From: Sandaracinus sp.
Lineage (GTDB): Bacteria > Myxococcota_A > Polyangia > Polyangiales > Houyiibacteriaceae
Reading direction: 5' to 3'
NCBI GenBank assembly: GCA_020633125.1
Contig: JACKEH010000023.1
Span: 1-57,623 of the forward strand
Length of the DNA stretch: 57,623 nucleotides
Shown here in pieces: positions 9,266 through 16,313 of this stretch. The position numbers and the translations under genes were made by a program. Numbering within the stretch: position 1 is the first letter of the stretch; every line of letters begins with the position of its first letter. Below the pieces are notes generated by a model that was not told the DNA's origin, did no database searches, and was given only the letters and a program-made list of their open reading frames with translations.

Positions 9266-9637
9266 TCACAGGCCGCGGAGCACGCTCCGTTCGATCCCCG
9301 CGGCGCCGAGCGCGACCCGCAAGCGGCCGAGCCGTGAGGCCAGGGTCTCGTAGGTCTGCCGGGCTTCCGCGTCGGGCCACGCGCGACGTGCGCGCGCGAG
9401 CTCGCTCGCGAGCTGACGGCGTTCACGCCGCAGGAGCGCACCGAGTGGGCGTCGAAGTCGCCGCAACGCCGCTTCGGCTGCGGCGAAAGGCCACCGCGCG
9501 CTCGACCAATCGCGGCACTCGTGGTGCACGAGCCGTGGGTAATCGGCGACCCAATAGCGAAGGCGTACGGGCTCGCCACACACACAACACGTAGAGCTCA
9601 GGTGCGGAGGCTCGGTGGGTTCCACGTCGCGCACCAT
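9266..9637 (-). CDS. Small protein with CxxC...HHxxC zinc-type motif
   Basis: 123 aa from ATG 9637 (MVRDVEPTEPP). Residues about 16-45 contain CCVCGEPV and, some 20 residues later, VHHECRDW, giving a plausible C-C-H-C zinc knuckle. The rest is a strongly basic, arginine-rich helical segment (RRLRRPLGALLRRERRQLASE) predicted to form a long helix. I do not recognise a family, though a nucleic-acid- or protein-binding role would fit the zinc motif plus basic helix. It is divergent from the TetR gene, so the 200-bp region between them, including the palindrome at 9798-9823, may control both. Confidence 0.65.
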   Translation of the reverse strand: MVRDVEPTEPPHLSSTCCVCGEPVRLRYWVADYPRLVHHECRDWSSARWPFAAAEAALRRLRRPLGALLRRERRQLASELARARRAWPDAEARQTYETLASRLGRLRVALGAAGIERSVLRGL

Positions 9638-9797
9638 GCACGGTCCCTGCGACGTCTTGCGGTGCGCCGAGTTGGAGCGAGCTCCGGTCCGGGGCAGGGC
9701 GCTCGCGGGCACGTCGTGGGGTCGATAGACCCTTTTTGGGGACGTTCGACGGTCGCGAGGAGAGTCGCAAAAGAAGACGTGTTCGTGATTGATACAA

Positions 9798-9823
9798 AAA
9801 GAAAGTGACAAGTCGCTTTCTTT
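9798..9823. promoter_or_regulatory. 26-bp palindromic operator upstream of the TetR gene
   Basis: AAAGAAAGTGAC-AA-GTCGCTTTCTTT: two 12-bp arms around a 2-bp centre with a single mismatch. It ends 15 bases before the TetR-family start and sits in the AT-richest patch nearby. The size and symmetry fit a TetR dimer operator used for autoregulation, possibly also for the divergent gene at 9637. The sequence is read directly; the binding is inferred. Confidence 0.65.
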
Positions 9824-9838
9824 CGTCATCCTGTGGGC

Positions 9839-10486
9839 ATGCCGGCCCCGCAACAAGCACGCGCCATCGCCACCCGGGAGCGACTGCTCGAAGCCGCGGC
9901 GGCGCTGCTCGCCGACGAGGGGCTTCGTGGCACCACGACGACCGCGGTCGCGACGCGCGCGGGGGTGTCCCAGGGCGCGCTCTTCAAGCACTTCCCGAGC
10001 AAGACCTCGTTGCTCGCGAGCGCGACGGAGGCGGTGCTCGCCGAGCTGGTGATCGCGTTTCGGCGTGGCTTGCCGAAGGACCTTCCGCCCTCGCTCGAGG
10101 CGCGCCTCTCGCTCGGGGTGCGCGCGCTCTGGAAGGTCTTCCGGATGCCGGCGATGCAAGGGCTCTTCGAGGTCTACCTCGCGGCGCGCACCGACGCGGA
10201 GCTGGGCGAAGCGCTCGAGCCGCTGCTGGTCGCGCATCGGCAGAACATCTTCGTGGAGGCGCGCCGGCTGGTGCCCGAGATCGCGAGCCAACCCGAGCTC
10301 GAGCCCGCGCTCGAGACCGGCGTCGACGCGGTCGTCTACGCGATGCAAGGCGTCGCGCTCGGGCTCTTCCGGAGCGACTCGCCGCGTGAGCGCGAGCACC
10401 TCGCGTTCTTCGAACGTCTCGCGCTGCAAGAGCTCGGCGCGGCGATGACGGACCTCGTGCCGCCACGAGGGGTGGGGGGGAACTGA
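9839..10486 (+). CDS. TetR/AcrR-family transcriptional regulator
   Basis: 215 aa from ATG 9839 (MPAPQQARAIATRERLLEAA); an in-frame GTG at 9833 is an alternative. The N-terminal helix-turn-helix is typical: RERLLEAAAALLADEGLRGT, then TTTAVATRAGVSQGALFKHFPSK, where GALFKHF is the recognition helix and the KxxL follows. Residues about 60-205 form the variable ligand-binding, dimerising helices. The stop overlaps the ATG of the sterol desaturase-like gene by one base (TGATG at 10484-10488), so regulator and enzyme are co-translated. The enzyme's lipid substrate or product is a reasonable candidate effector. A near-perfect palindrome just upstream suggests autorepression. Confidence 0.93.
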   Translation: MPAPQQARAIATRERLLEAAAALLADEGLRGTTTTAVATRAGVSQGALFKHFPSKTSLLASATEAVLAELVIAFRRGLPKDLPPSLEARLSLGVRALWKVFRMPAMQGLFEVYLAARTDAELGEALEPLLVAHRQNIFVEARRLVPEIASQPELEPALETGVDAVVYAMQGVALGLFRSDSPREREHLAFFERLALQELGAAMTDLVPPRGVGGN

Positions 10487-11382
10487 TGTCGGCGCTCATC
10501 TACTTCGCGATTCCAGCGTTCCTCGTGACCGTGCTGCTCGAGGCGTACTTCGTGACGAAGGCGCGCCGCGAAGGCGCGAAGCTGATCGGCTACGAGACGA
10601 AGGACACCTTCGCGAGCCTCGCGATGGGCGTCGGCAACGTGTTGATCTCGATGGTCACGAAGCTCGCGTGGATGCCGCTGTGGTGGGTGCTCTACGAGCA
10701 CCGCCTCTTCGACTTGCCGACCGACGCGTGGTGGGTCTTCGCGCTGCTCTTCGTGTCGGAAGACTTTTGCTACTACGTCTTCCATCGCACGAGCCACGAG
10801 GTGCGCTTCTTCTGGGCTGCGCACGTCAACCACCACTCGAGCCAGCACTACAACCTCTCGACCGCGCTCCGGCAGACGTGGACCGGTGCGCTCATCGGCG
10901 GTGTCTTCTGGCTGCCGCTGCTCTGGCTCGGCTTTCATCCCGCGCTGGTGTTGATGCAGCAGGCGATCTCGTTGCTCTACCAGTACTGGATTCACGTCGA
11001 GTGGCTCGGAAAGCTCGGCCCCTTCGAGTGGATCTTCAACACGCCCTCGCACCATCGCGTGCACCACGGCAGCGACGCGCTCTACCTCGACCGCAACCAC
11101 GGCGGCATCTTGATCGTCTGGGATCGCCTCTTCGGCACCTTCGAAGAAGAGCGCCACACGCCGACCTACGGCCTCACGAAGAACCTCGAGACCTTTCACC
11201 CGGTGAAGATCGCGTTTCACGAGTGGGTCGCGATCGGACGGGATCTGAAGAACGCGCGCTCGCTTCGTGAGGCCCTCGGCGTGGTCTTCGGGCCGCCCGG
11301 CTGGAGCGCGGACGGGAAGGGCGAGACCAGCGCGGTCGCGCGTGCACGTGCGAGCCAGGCGCTCGGTTCCGTCGAGGCGTGA
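10486..11382 (+). CDS. Sterol desaturase/fatty acid hydroxylase family membrane enzyme
   Basis: 298 aa integral membrane di-iron enzyme. Hydrophobic segments occur near residues 3-23, 45-68, 80-95 and 125-160. The three histidine clusters are intact: HRTSH (HX3H), HVNHHSSQH (HX2HH plus an extra His) and HHRVHHG (HX3HH-like). The surrounding NTPSHHRVHHGSD and YLDRNHGGILIVWDRLFGTF are characteristic of the group containing alkylglycerol monooxygenase and bacterial sterol desaturase-like hydroxylases. It should hydroxylate or desaturate a membrane lipid using O2. It is translationally coupled to the TetR regulator. The exact substrate is unknown, but sterol or ether-lipid modification would suit a myxobacterium. 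Confidence 0.93.
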   Translation: MSALIYFAIPAFLVTVLLEAYFVTKARREGAKLIGYETKDTFASLAMGVGNVLISMVTKLAWMPLWWVLYEHRLFDLPTDAWWVFALLFVSEDFCYYVFHRTSHEVRFFWAAHVNHHSSQHYNLSTALRQTWTGALIGGVFWLPLLWLGFHPALVLMQQAISLLYQYWIHVEWLGKLGPFEWIFNTPSHHRVHHGSDALYLDRNHGGILIVWDRLFGTFEEERHTPTYGLTKNLETFHPVKIAFHEWVAIGRDLKNARSLREALGVVFGPPGWSADGKGETSAVARARASQALGSVEA

Positions 11383-11406
11383 GCCGTTCGGCGTCGTTCG
11401 AGTCGA

Positions 11407-11423
11407 CGGTCGTCGTTCGACCG
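11407..11423. terminator. Weak hairpin between convergent genes
   Basis: CGGTCG and CGACCG pair around TCGTT in the 42 bases separating the hydroxylase stop (11382) from the HIT-gene stop (11425). There is no T-tract. Confidence 0.3.
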
Positions 11424-11424
11424 C

Positions 11425-11802
11425 TCAGCGCGGGACGAGGTAGTTGCCGCGGCTGGGGATCACGTGGCGGACGCCCCCGCGTGGATCCTCCACGTCGCCG
11501 CGGTAGCGCGGGATCACGTGCACGTGCAGATGGAAGACCGTCTGCCCCGCCGCCTCGCCCGCGTTGAAGCCGACGTTGTATCCGTCGGGGCGAAGCGTGG
11601 CGTCGAGCGCGCGCTTCACCTCGTCGACGAGGGCGAAGAGCGCGAGGCGTTCTTCGTCGGTGGTCTCGAAGAAATCCACGACGAGGCGCTTCGGGATCAC
11701 GAGCGTGTGTCCTTCGGTCACCGGGTGCAGGTCCCGTAGCGCGAAGGCGAGCGCGTTCTGTGCGACCCAGCGCTCGCGAGGCACCGAGAGGAAGACGCTC
11801 AC
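11425..11802 (-). CDS. HIT-family nucleotide-binding hydrolase
   Basis: 125 aa from GTG 11802, chosen because it overlaps the stop of the preceding gene (GTGA); a further in-frame GTG at 11832 would add ten residues. The C-terminal HLHVHVIPRY is the histidine triad, preceded by GYNVGFNAGEAAGQTVFH. The N-terminal half has LVIPKRLVVDFFETTDEE. HIT proteins of this Hint/Fhit-like type hydrolyse AMP-lysine, AMP-NH2 or dinucleoside polyphosphates, so it probably acts in nucleotide metabolism or signalling in the cytosol. It is the last gene of a four-gene unit with the RegB/RegA-like pair. Family is certain; substrate open. Confidence 0.92.
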   Translation of the reverse strand: MSVFLSVPRERWVAQNALAFALRDLHPVTEGHTLVIPKRLVVDFFETTDEERLALFALVDEVKRALDATLRPDGYNVGFNAGEAAGQTVFHLHVHVIPRYRGDVEDPRGGVRHVIPSRGNYLVPR

Positions 11803-12002
11803 GCGCGGCTCCGTCGGCGGTGCAGCGCCCACGCGAGCAGGAGCAGCGCCAGCACCGAGGTGGCGCCGATCAGCTCACGCGCGTGTTGGCTGAACCACGG
11901 CAGCAGCGACTCGCGCCAGTGCACCTCGGCGCGTGCGCGTTGGTAAGGCGAACAGCCGAAGAGCACGAAGGCCAGTGGGGGTACGAGGGCGCGAGGGGTC
12001 AT
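11799..12002 (-). CDS. Small lipoprotein-like membrane protein, 67 aa
   Basis: 67 aa between the response regulator and the HIT gene, overlapping both: ATGA with the regulator stop (11999-12002) and GTGA with the HIT start (11799-11802). This tight packing is the main support for it being real. MTPRALVPPLAFVLFGCSPYQ looks like a lipoprotein signal with Cys17. The C-terminus has a second hydrophobic helix (LIGATSVLALLLLAWALH) followed by the basic tail RRRSRA, a positive-inside stop-transfer. It might be anchored at both ends in the inner membrane. No homologous family comes to mind. Its position suggests an accessory to the two-component system. Confidence 0.7.
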   Translation of the reverse strand: MTPRALVPPLAFVLFGCSPYQRARAEVHWRESLLPWFSQHARELIGATSVLALLLLAWALHRRRSRA

Positions 12003-12556
12003 CGACGTACGGGGTATTTGGAGAGCTTTCGCTGCAACGAGCGGCGATGAATCCCCAGACGCTCCGCGGCGTGGCTGATGTTCCCGTGGCAGTCCGTCAG
12101 CACGCGCTGAATGTGCTCCCACTCCATGCGCGCGAGGGAGGGCGCTTCGACCTCGACCTCCGGTGGATCGGCGTCCGAGGGCAGATCCTTTCGCGCGAAC
12201 GCCGCGAGGATCTCGTCGACGTCGGCCGGCTTGGTCAGGTAATGCGTGGCGCCGCGACGCACGGCTTCGAGGGCGGTCGCGATGCTGCCGTATCCGGTGA
12301 GCACGACGACGTTGGTGCACGGCTCGATCGCCAAGAGATCGCGCACGAGGTCGAGACCGCTCCCGTCGGGCATGCGGAGATCGACGAGCGCGAGCTCCGG
12401 CGCGTGCTCGCGTGCGACGCGCAGCGCTTCGGGCGGGCCGTTCGCTTGCCAGACCTCGTAGCCACGCGCCTCGAACGCGCGCGCGAGACGAGGGCGAAAC
12501 ACCTCGTCGTCGTCCACGACGAGCAGGGTGCTCGGGCCGTCGATGCCGCTCGACAT
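11999..12556 (-). CDS. regA: RegA/PrrA/ActR-type response regulator
   Basis: 185 aa from ATG 12556 (MSSGIDGPSTLLVVDDDEVF), the length of RegA-type regulators. The receiver domain has the acidic pocket VVDDDE, the phospho-acceptor Asp59 in LALVDLRMPDGSG, and LTGYGSIATALEAVRRGATHYLTKPAD, which is close to the RegA/PrrA signature. There is no AAA domain. The C-terminus is a Fis-type HTH (MEWEHIQRVLTDCHGNIS, then AERLGIHRRSLQRKLSK). RegA homologues control respiration, photosynthesis and redox genes in proteobacteria; here the target set is unknown. It lies 79 bp downstream of its kinase and overlaps the miniprotein gene. Confidence 0.93.
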   Translation of the reverse strand: MSSGIDGPSTLLVVDDDEVFRPRLARAFEARGYEVWQANGPPEALRVAREHAPELALVDLRMPDGSGLDLVRDLLAIEPCTNVVVLTGYGSIATALEAVRRGATHYLTKPADVDEILAAFARKDLPSDADPPEVEVEAPSLARMEWEHIQRVLTDCHGNISHAAERLGIHRRSLQRKLSKYPVRR

Positions 12557-12635
12557 GCGCGCAGTGTGCGCGAGTCGAGCCCGAAGCTCCATGCGGCAAC
12601 GCGTCGCACCTCTTCGTGGGCGCCGTACGTTCGGC

Positions 12636-13826
12636 TCAGCGCCGAAGCCGAAGCGTCGCCGTCGTGCCCTCGCCCGGTGCGCTTCGCAGCTCGAGCGAGC
12701 CCCCGAGCGCTTCGGCGGTCGTGCGCGCGAGGAAGAGGCCGAGGCCCATGCCCGCGCCTTCGTGTTTCGTCGTGAAGAAGGGTTCGGTCGCACGTTCGAG
12801 GGTGGCGGCGTCCATGCCGGTGCCGTGGTCGCGCACGTCGAGGCGCTCGCCGTCGAACGCGAGCTCGACCGTGGCGTCGCTCGGGCTCGCGTCGAACGCG
12901 TTTTGCACGAGCACCTCGAGCGCTTGCAGGAGCGGCGCGCGTGGGGCCTCGAGCGTGCCTTCGCCGCGAACGACGAGCCGCGAGGCGCGGGACTCGGAGA
13001 GCTTCGCGCGCAGCTCGTCGGTCAGCGACGCGAACGCGAGTGGCTCCGGGCTGGCGCCGAGCACGTCGCCCGATTGCGCCGCGAGCGAATCGAGCACCGC
13101 GCGGCAGCGGCCCACCTCCGCGCGAATCAGCTGCGCGTCTTCGGCGAGCGGTCCCTCGAGCTGATGCGCGAGCTCTCCCGCGACCACCGCGATCGTCGCC
13201 AAAGGCGTCCCGAGCTCGTGTGCCGCGCCGGCCGCGAGGGTGGTCAGGCTCGCCACGCGTTCGGCGCGCGCAGCACGCTCGCGTTCTTTGGCGAGCACCT
13301 CGGCTTGGGCTTCGAGCCCGGCCGCGAGGCGACGCACGAAGAACGCCAGGATCGCGCTCACGAGCACGTACGCCGCGAGCATGCCCCACAGATGCGGGCC
13401 GAGCGTGCCGTGCACGTGGCCGAGCCCCGGCACCGCGCGGTGGTCGAAGAAGATCAACGCGTAGCCCGAGACGGTGTGAAGCCAGACCGCGAAGGTCCAC
13501 CCGCCGCCGACCAAGAGCGCGGCCACCAAGACCTGCGTGAAGTAGAGGACGGCGAAGGGGTTCGCGGGACCGCCGCCGAGGCCGAGCAGCGCGGTCAGCA
13601 ACCAGACGTCGAAGATCAGCACGGAGCCGAGACCGGCTTCACCGAGCGCGACGCGTCGTCGGTGAAGAAGCGCGTTCGAGAGCGCGTGAAGCGCGACGAT
13701 CGCGAAGAGCGGGGCAGGGTCGAGGGAGACGCCGATCAGTGGCGCGCACACCAACACGAGGCCTTCCGCCGCGACGGCGACCCAACGCAAGCGCACGAGC
13801 CAAGCCGAGCCGGGGCGAACACGCAC
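12636..13826 (-). CDS. regB: RegB/PrrB-like redox-responsive sensor histidine kinase
   Basis: 396 aa with the start placed at GTG 13826, just before the first hydrophobic segment; a longer frame to 14075 is unlikely. About six transmembrane helices span residues 8-165. GGPANPF (85-91) matches the quinone-responsive heptad of RegB. The H-box is AAGAAHELGTPLATI with His203. RCRAVL contains Cys241, 38 residues after the His, at the place of the redox-active Cys of Rhodobacter RegB. The ATP-binding N, G1 and G2 boxes are LVQNAFDAS, VRDHGTGM and GMGLGLFLA. Together these support a sensor of quinone-pool or redox state that phosphorylates the RegA-like partner downstream. Confidence 0.92.
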   Translation of the reverse strand: MRVRPGSAWLVRLRWVAVAAEGLVLVCAPLIGVSLDPAPLFAIVALHALSNALLHRRRVALGEAGLGSVLIFDVWLLTALLGLGGGPANPFAVLYFTQVLVAALLVGGGWTFAVWLHTVSGYALIFFDHRAVPGLGHVHGTLGPHLWGMLAAYVLVSAILAFFVRRLAAGLEAQAEVLAKERERAARAERVASLTTLAAGAAHELGTPLATIAVVAGELAHQLEGPLAEDAQLIRAEVGRCRAVLDSLAAQSGDVLGASPEPLAFASLTDELRAKLSESRASRLVVRGEGTLEAPRAPLLQALEVLVQNAFDASPSDATVELAFDGERLDVRDHGTGMDAATLERATEPFFTTKHEGAGMGLGLFLARTTAEALGGSLELRSAPGEGTTATLRLRR

Positions 13827-13930
13827 CGGCGGACGATAGCGCGTTCGAAGCGCTCGGCTCGGGGACGGGATGTCGCAGCCGGGGGCGAGCCGCAGCTCGA
13901 CGCGGACGTCCCGCGAAGTAGCCTCCGCTC

Positions 13931-14989
13931 GTGCGCACGCTGCACCTCGCGTGTCTTCCGTTCCCGTCCCCGCAAGGCACGCAGGCCGTGCTGCGCGCGA
14001 TGGTCGAAGCGCTGGCGAGCGCCGGGCACGACACGCACCTGCTGACCTACGCCCACGGGCGCGGGGAGGCGCCACGGGGCGTCACGCATCATCGGCTCTC
14101 GGACTTTCCGCGTGCGCGGTCGCTTCGTTCCGGGCCCTCGTGGGAAAAGGTGGTGCTCGATCTACGGCTCGTGGCGGCGCTTCGTCGGCTCGTGCGACGT
14201 CTTCGACCCGACGGAGTCGTCGCGCACGGGGTCGAAGCCGCCTGGGTCGCGCGCGCGGCGGGGCTGTCGGCGCTCTACTACGCGCACACGCGTTTCGACG
14301 TCGAACTGCCGACCTACGCTGCGTTCCCCGGGCTCGGGGCGGTCGGACGCGCGCTCGACGCCGTCGCTTCCGCCGGCCCGACCGTCGCGATCACGCCCGA
14401 CCTGGCGGAGCATCTGTCGACGCCCGTCTTGCTTCCGCCTTGGTCGGTCTCGGCGCCACCGCGGGCCGACGAACGCGCGGTGTGCCGAGAGGCGCTCGGT
14501 CTACGGGTCGACGAGCACGTCGTGGCGTACGCGGGAAACCTCGACGGATACCAAGGGTGGGAAGAAGCCGCGGATGCGGCCCGGCGTGTCTCGGCGACGT
14601 TCTTGGTCGGGACCGAGAGCGATCCGAGTCCTCTTCGTTCGTATCCGCACCGACGTGTGCCGCTCGCGACCGAGTCGGATCGCCGACGGCTCTACGCGGC
14701 CTGCGACGTGGTGATCGTTCCGCGTCGCGCGCCGGGTGGGTTGCCCATCAAGCTGCTCGACGCGCTCGCGCGCGACGTGCCGGTGGTCGCGGGGCCGAGG
14801 GCGCTCGCCGGGTTGCGGCCGGACGGAGTGGAGCGCGCCGCGAGCGACGAGGTCGACGGCTTGGCTCCGGCGCTCGAACGTGCGCTCGTGGCTCCGCGTC
14901 GTGGTGGGCGGGTGTGGGTGGCCGAGAACCTCGACGCGCGTCGTTTCGTCGACGGACTCCGCGCGGGCCTGCGCGACGTTCGAGCCTGA
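13931..14989 (+). CDS. Glycosyltransferase family 4-like protein
   Basis: 352 aa from GTG 13931 (MRTLHLACLPFPSPQGTQ). The N-terminal Rossmann half has a GTQAVLRAMVEALASAGHDTHL start typical of GT-B/GT4 donors acting on cell-surface glycans. The C-terminal half contains VVAYAGNLDGYQGW and YAACDVVIVPRRAPGGLPIKLLDALARDVPVV, the E/PxG...K.L.A nucleotide-sugar-binding segment of GT4 enzymes. No signal peptide or TM segment is seen. It is divergent from the RegB-like gene with 104 bp between, and its stop abuts the stop of the convergent pseudokinase. Donor and acceptor cannot be inferred. Confidence 0.85.
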   Translation: MRTLHLACLPFPSPQGTQAVLRAMVEALASAGHDTHLLTYAHGRGEAPRGVTHHRLSDFPRARSLRSGPSWEKVVLDLRLVAALRRLVRRLRPDGVVAHGVEAAWVARAAGLSALYYAHTRFDVELPTYAAFPGLGAVGRALDAVASAGPTVAITPDLAEHLSTPVLLPPWSVSAPPRADERAVCREALGLRVDEHVVAYAGNLDGYQGWEEAADAARRVSATFLVGTESDPSPLRSYPHRRVPLATESDRRRLYAACDVVIVPRRAPGGLPIKLLDALARDVPVVAGPRALAGLRPDGVERAASDEVDGLAPALERALVAPRRGGRVWVAENLDARRFVDGLRAGLRDVRA

Positions 14990-16033
14990 TCAACCCATCG
15001 CCCGCGCGAGCGCGCCGAGCACGAACGCGATCGAGAACGCGATCAGCGCGATGCGCACCAGCGCCGGGTCGAGCCGCGAGGGCATGCCGAGCGCGCCGGT
15101 CGTGGTCGAGATGGAGCCCGTGAAGGTCAGGTCCGGATCCGGTGCGCGCGGTACCGGGCGCTTCGCCACCGCGGTCGCGATCTCGCGCTCGAAGGTGGCC
15201 AGTGGGACACGGCTGGCCTCGAGCAGCGCCGCTTCTTGGGCCGCGAAAGCGGCTTCTGCGCGCGAGGTCACGAGCACCTCGAAGGCATCGCGTGAGGCGA
15301 TTCCGTCGGCCTCGCTCGCGGCGTCGATCCAGGCGGCCGCTGCTTCACGCGCCGAGCCGAAACGCGCCTCCGGGTCGCGGCTGAGCATTCGGTCGAGGAA
15401 GGGCTGAAGCGGCGCGAGCTCTGGGCGCACGTCGGCGACACGCGGCAGCGGGCGCTCGGCGATCGCGGTGACGAGACCCCACCCGTGCTCCGCGAAGAGC
15501 GGCTTGCCGACCAACGCCTCCCAGAAGAGCACGCCCGCCGACCAGAGGTCGCCGCGCAGATCCTTGGCGTGTTCGAGCTCCTCGGGCGCGGTGAAGCGGA
15601 GCGACGAAGCGAGCATCGTGTCGTCCTCGGAGCCGAGCACCACCACGCGCGCTTGGGCATCCACGCCGACGAGCACGCGATCGGGCCGCACCGTGACGCG
15701 CTGCCCGTGATCGTGCGCCCGCGCGAGGCTCATCAGCACGTCGAGCAGGAGCCTCGCGGCGAAGGCCGGGGGGAGGGGCCCCTCCGCGAGCAAGGAGCCG
15801 AGGCGAACGCTGGGCTCGACGTCCACGACCGCCCGTCGAGCCGCCGAGGGGCCTACGAGCTGCCGGGGCGCGAAGATCTGCGTGTCCGTGGTGCTCGGAG
15901 ACAGCCTCGGCAGGTCGTCCCGCGGCTCGAGCAACCCCACGAGCTTCCCATCCGGGGCGCGGGCGACGTGAAGGGTGCCTTCGGGCTCCTCGCGGAGCAC
16001 GCAGATGGGGGAGTAGGGCGCGACACCAGGCAT
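14990..16033 (-). CDS. Tail-anchored protein with degenerate Ser/Thr kinase fold (pseudokinase)
   Basis: 347 aa. The C-lobe of a Pkn2-type kinase is recognisable: MSLARAHDHGQ, then VRPDRVLVGV at the catalytic-loop position, VVVLGSED where DFG would be, APEEL (149-153) and GDLWSAGVLFWEALVGKPLF (161-180). The catalytic HRD is VRP, the metal-binding Asn and the DFG Asp are gone, and no glycine-rich loop or clear VAIK lysine is visible in the shortened N-lobe. It is therefore very probably inactive. A single hydrophobic helix near the extreme C-terminus (VRIALIAFSIAFVLGALARAMG) would anchor it in the inner membrane. It is convergent with the glycosyltransferase; stops are adjacent. Confidence 0.8.
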   Translation of the reverse strand: MPGVAPYSPICVLREEPEGTLHVARAPDGKLVGLLEPRDDLPRLSPSTTDTQIFAPRQLVGPSAARRAVVDVEPSVRLGSLLAEGPLPPAFAARLLLDVLMSLARAHDHGQRVTVRPDRVLVGVDAQARVVVLGSEDDTMLASSLRFTAPEELEHAKDLRGDLWSAGVLFWEALVGKPLFAEHGWGLVTAIAERPLPRVADVRPELAPLQPFLDRMLSRDPEARFGSAREAAAAWIDAASEADGIASRDAFEVLVTSRAEAAFAAQEAALLEASRVPLATFEREIATAVAKRPVPRAPDPDLTFTGSISTTTGALGMPSRLDPALVRIALIAFSIAFVLGALARAMG

Positions 16034-16134
16034 CGAAAGGTTGGAGTCGCCGGGGGGCGCGATCGGGTCACGGCGCCGCCCAATTTTCCGTGCGCCCCGA
16101 GATGCTCGTCCGCAGATGGGGGGCGGCCAAGAAG

Positions 16135-16161
16135 AAACGCGCGCCCTGCAGGACGCGCGTT
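16135..16161 (-). terminator. Intrinsic terminator downstream of RNase R
   Basis: Read on the minus strand, AACGCGCG pairs with CGCGCGTT (with inner CC/GG) and is followed by TTTCTTCTT. It lies beyond repeat copy A, so that repeat would be part of the RNase R transcript. Confidence 0.6.
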
Positions 16162-16183
16162 CGTGGGGAAGCTGCTGGCGCGA

Positions 16184-16313
16184 AGAGCACGAATCAGTGG
16201 CACGGATTCATGCTCTTCCTCTCCTTCGAGGGGCCAAGCCGGATCGGGGCCCCCTCCCACCACCGAGCATCCCTCCTCGCACGGATTGAATCCGTGCAAG
16301 TGGGGGGCCGTTC
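16184..16313 (-). repeat. Dispersed 3'-UTR repeat family 1, copy A
   Basis: It begins directly after the RNase R stop (16314) and runs in the same direction. It has stem I (GCACGGATT/AATCCGTGC), the conserved purine-rich GCTCGGTGGTGGGAGGGG, a shortened stem II (CCCCGATCCGGC...GGCCCC) and an intact stem IV (GAGCATGAATC/GATTCGTGCTC). An intrinsic terminator follows on the minus strand. Other copies are at 32348, 39850, 54206 and 56115. Confidence 0.85.
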
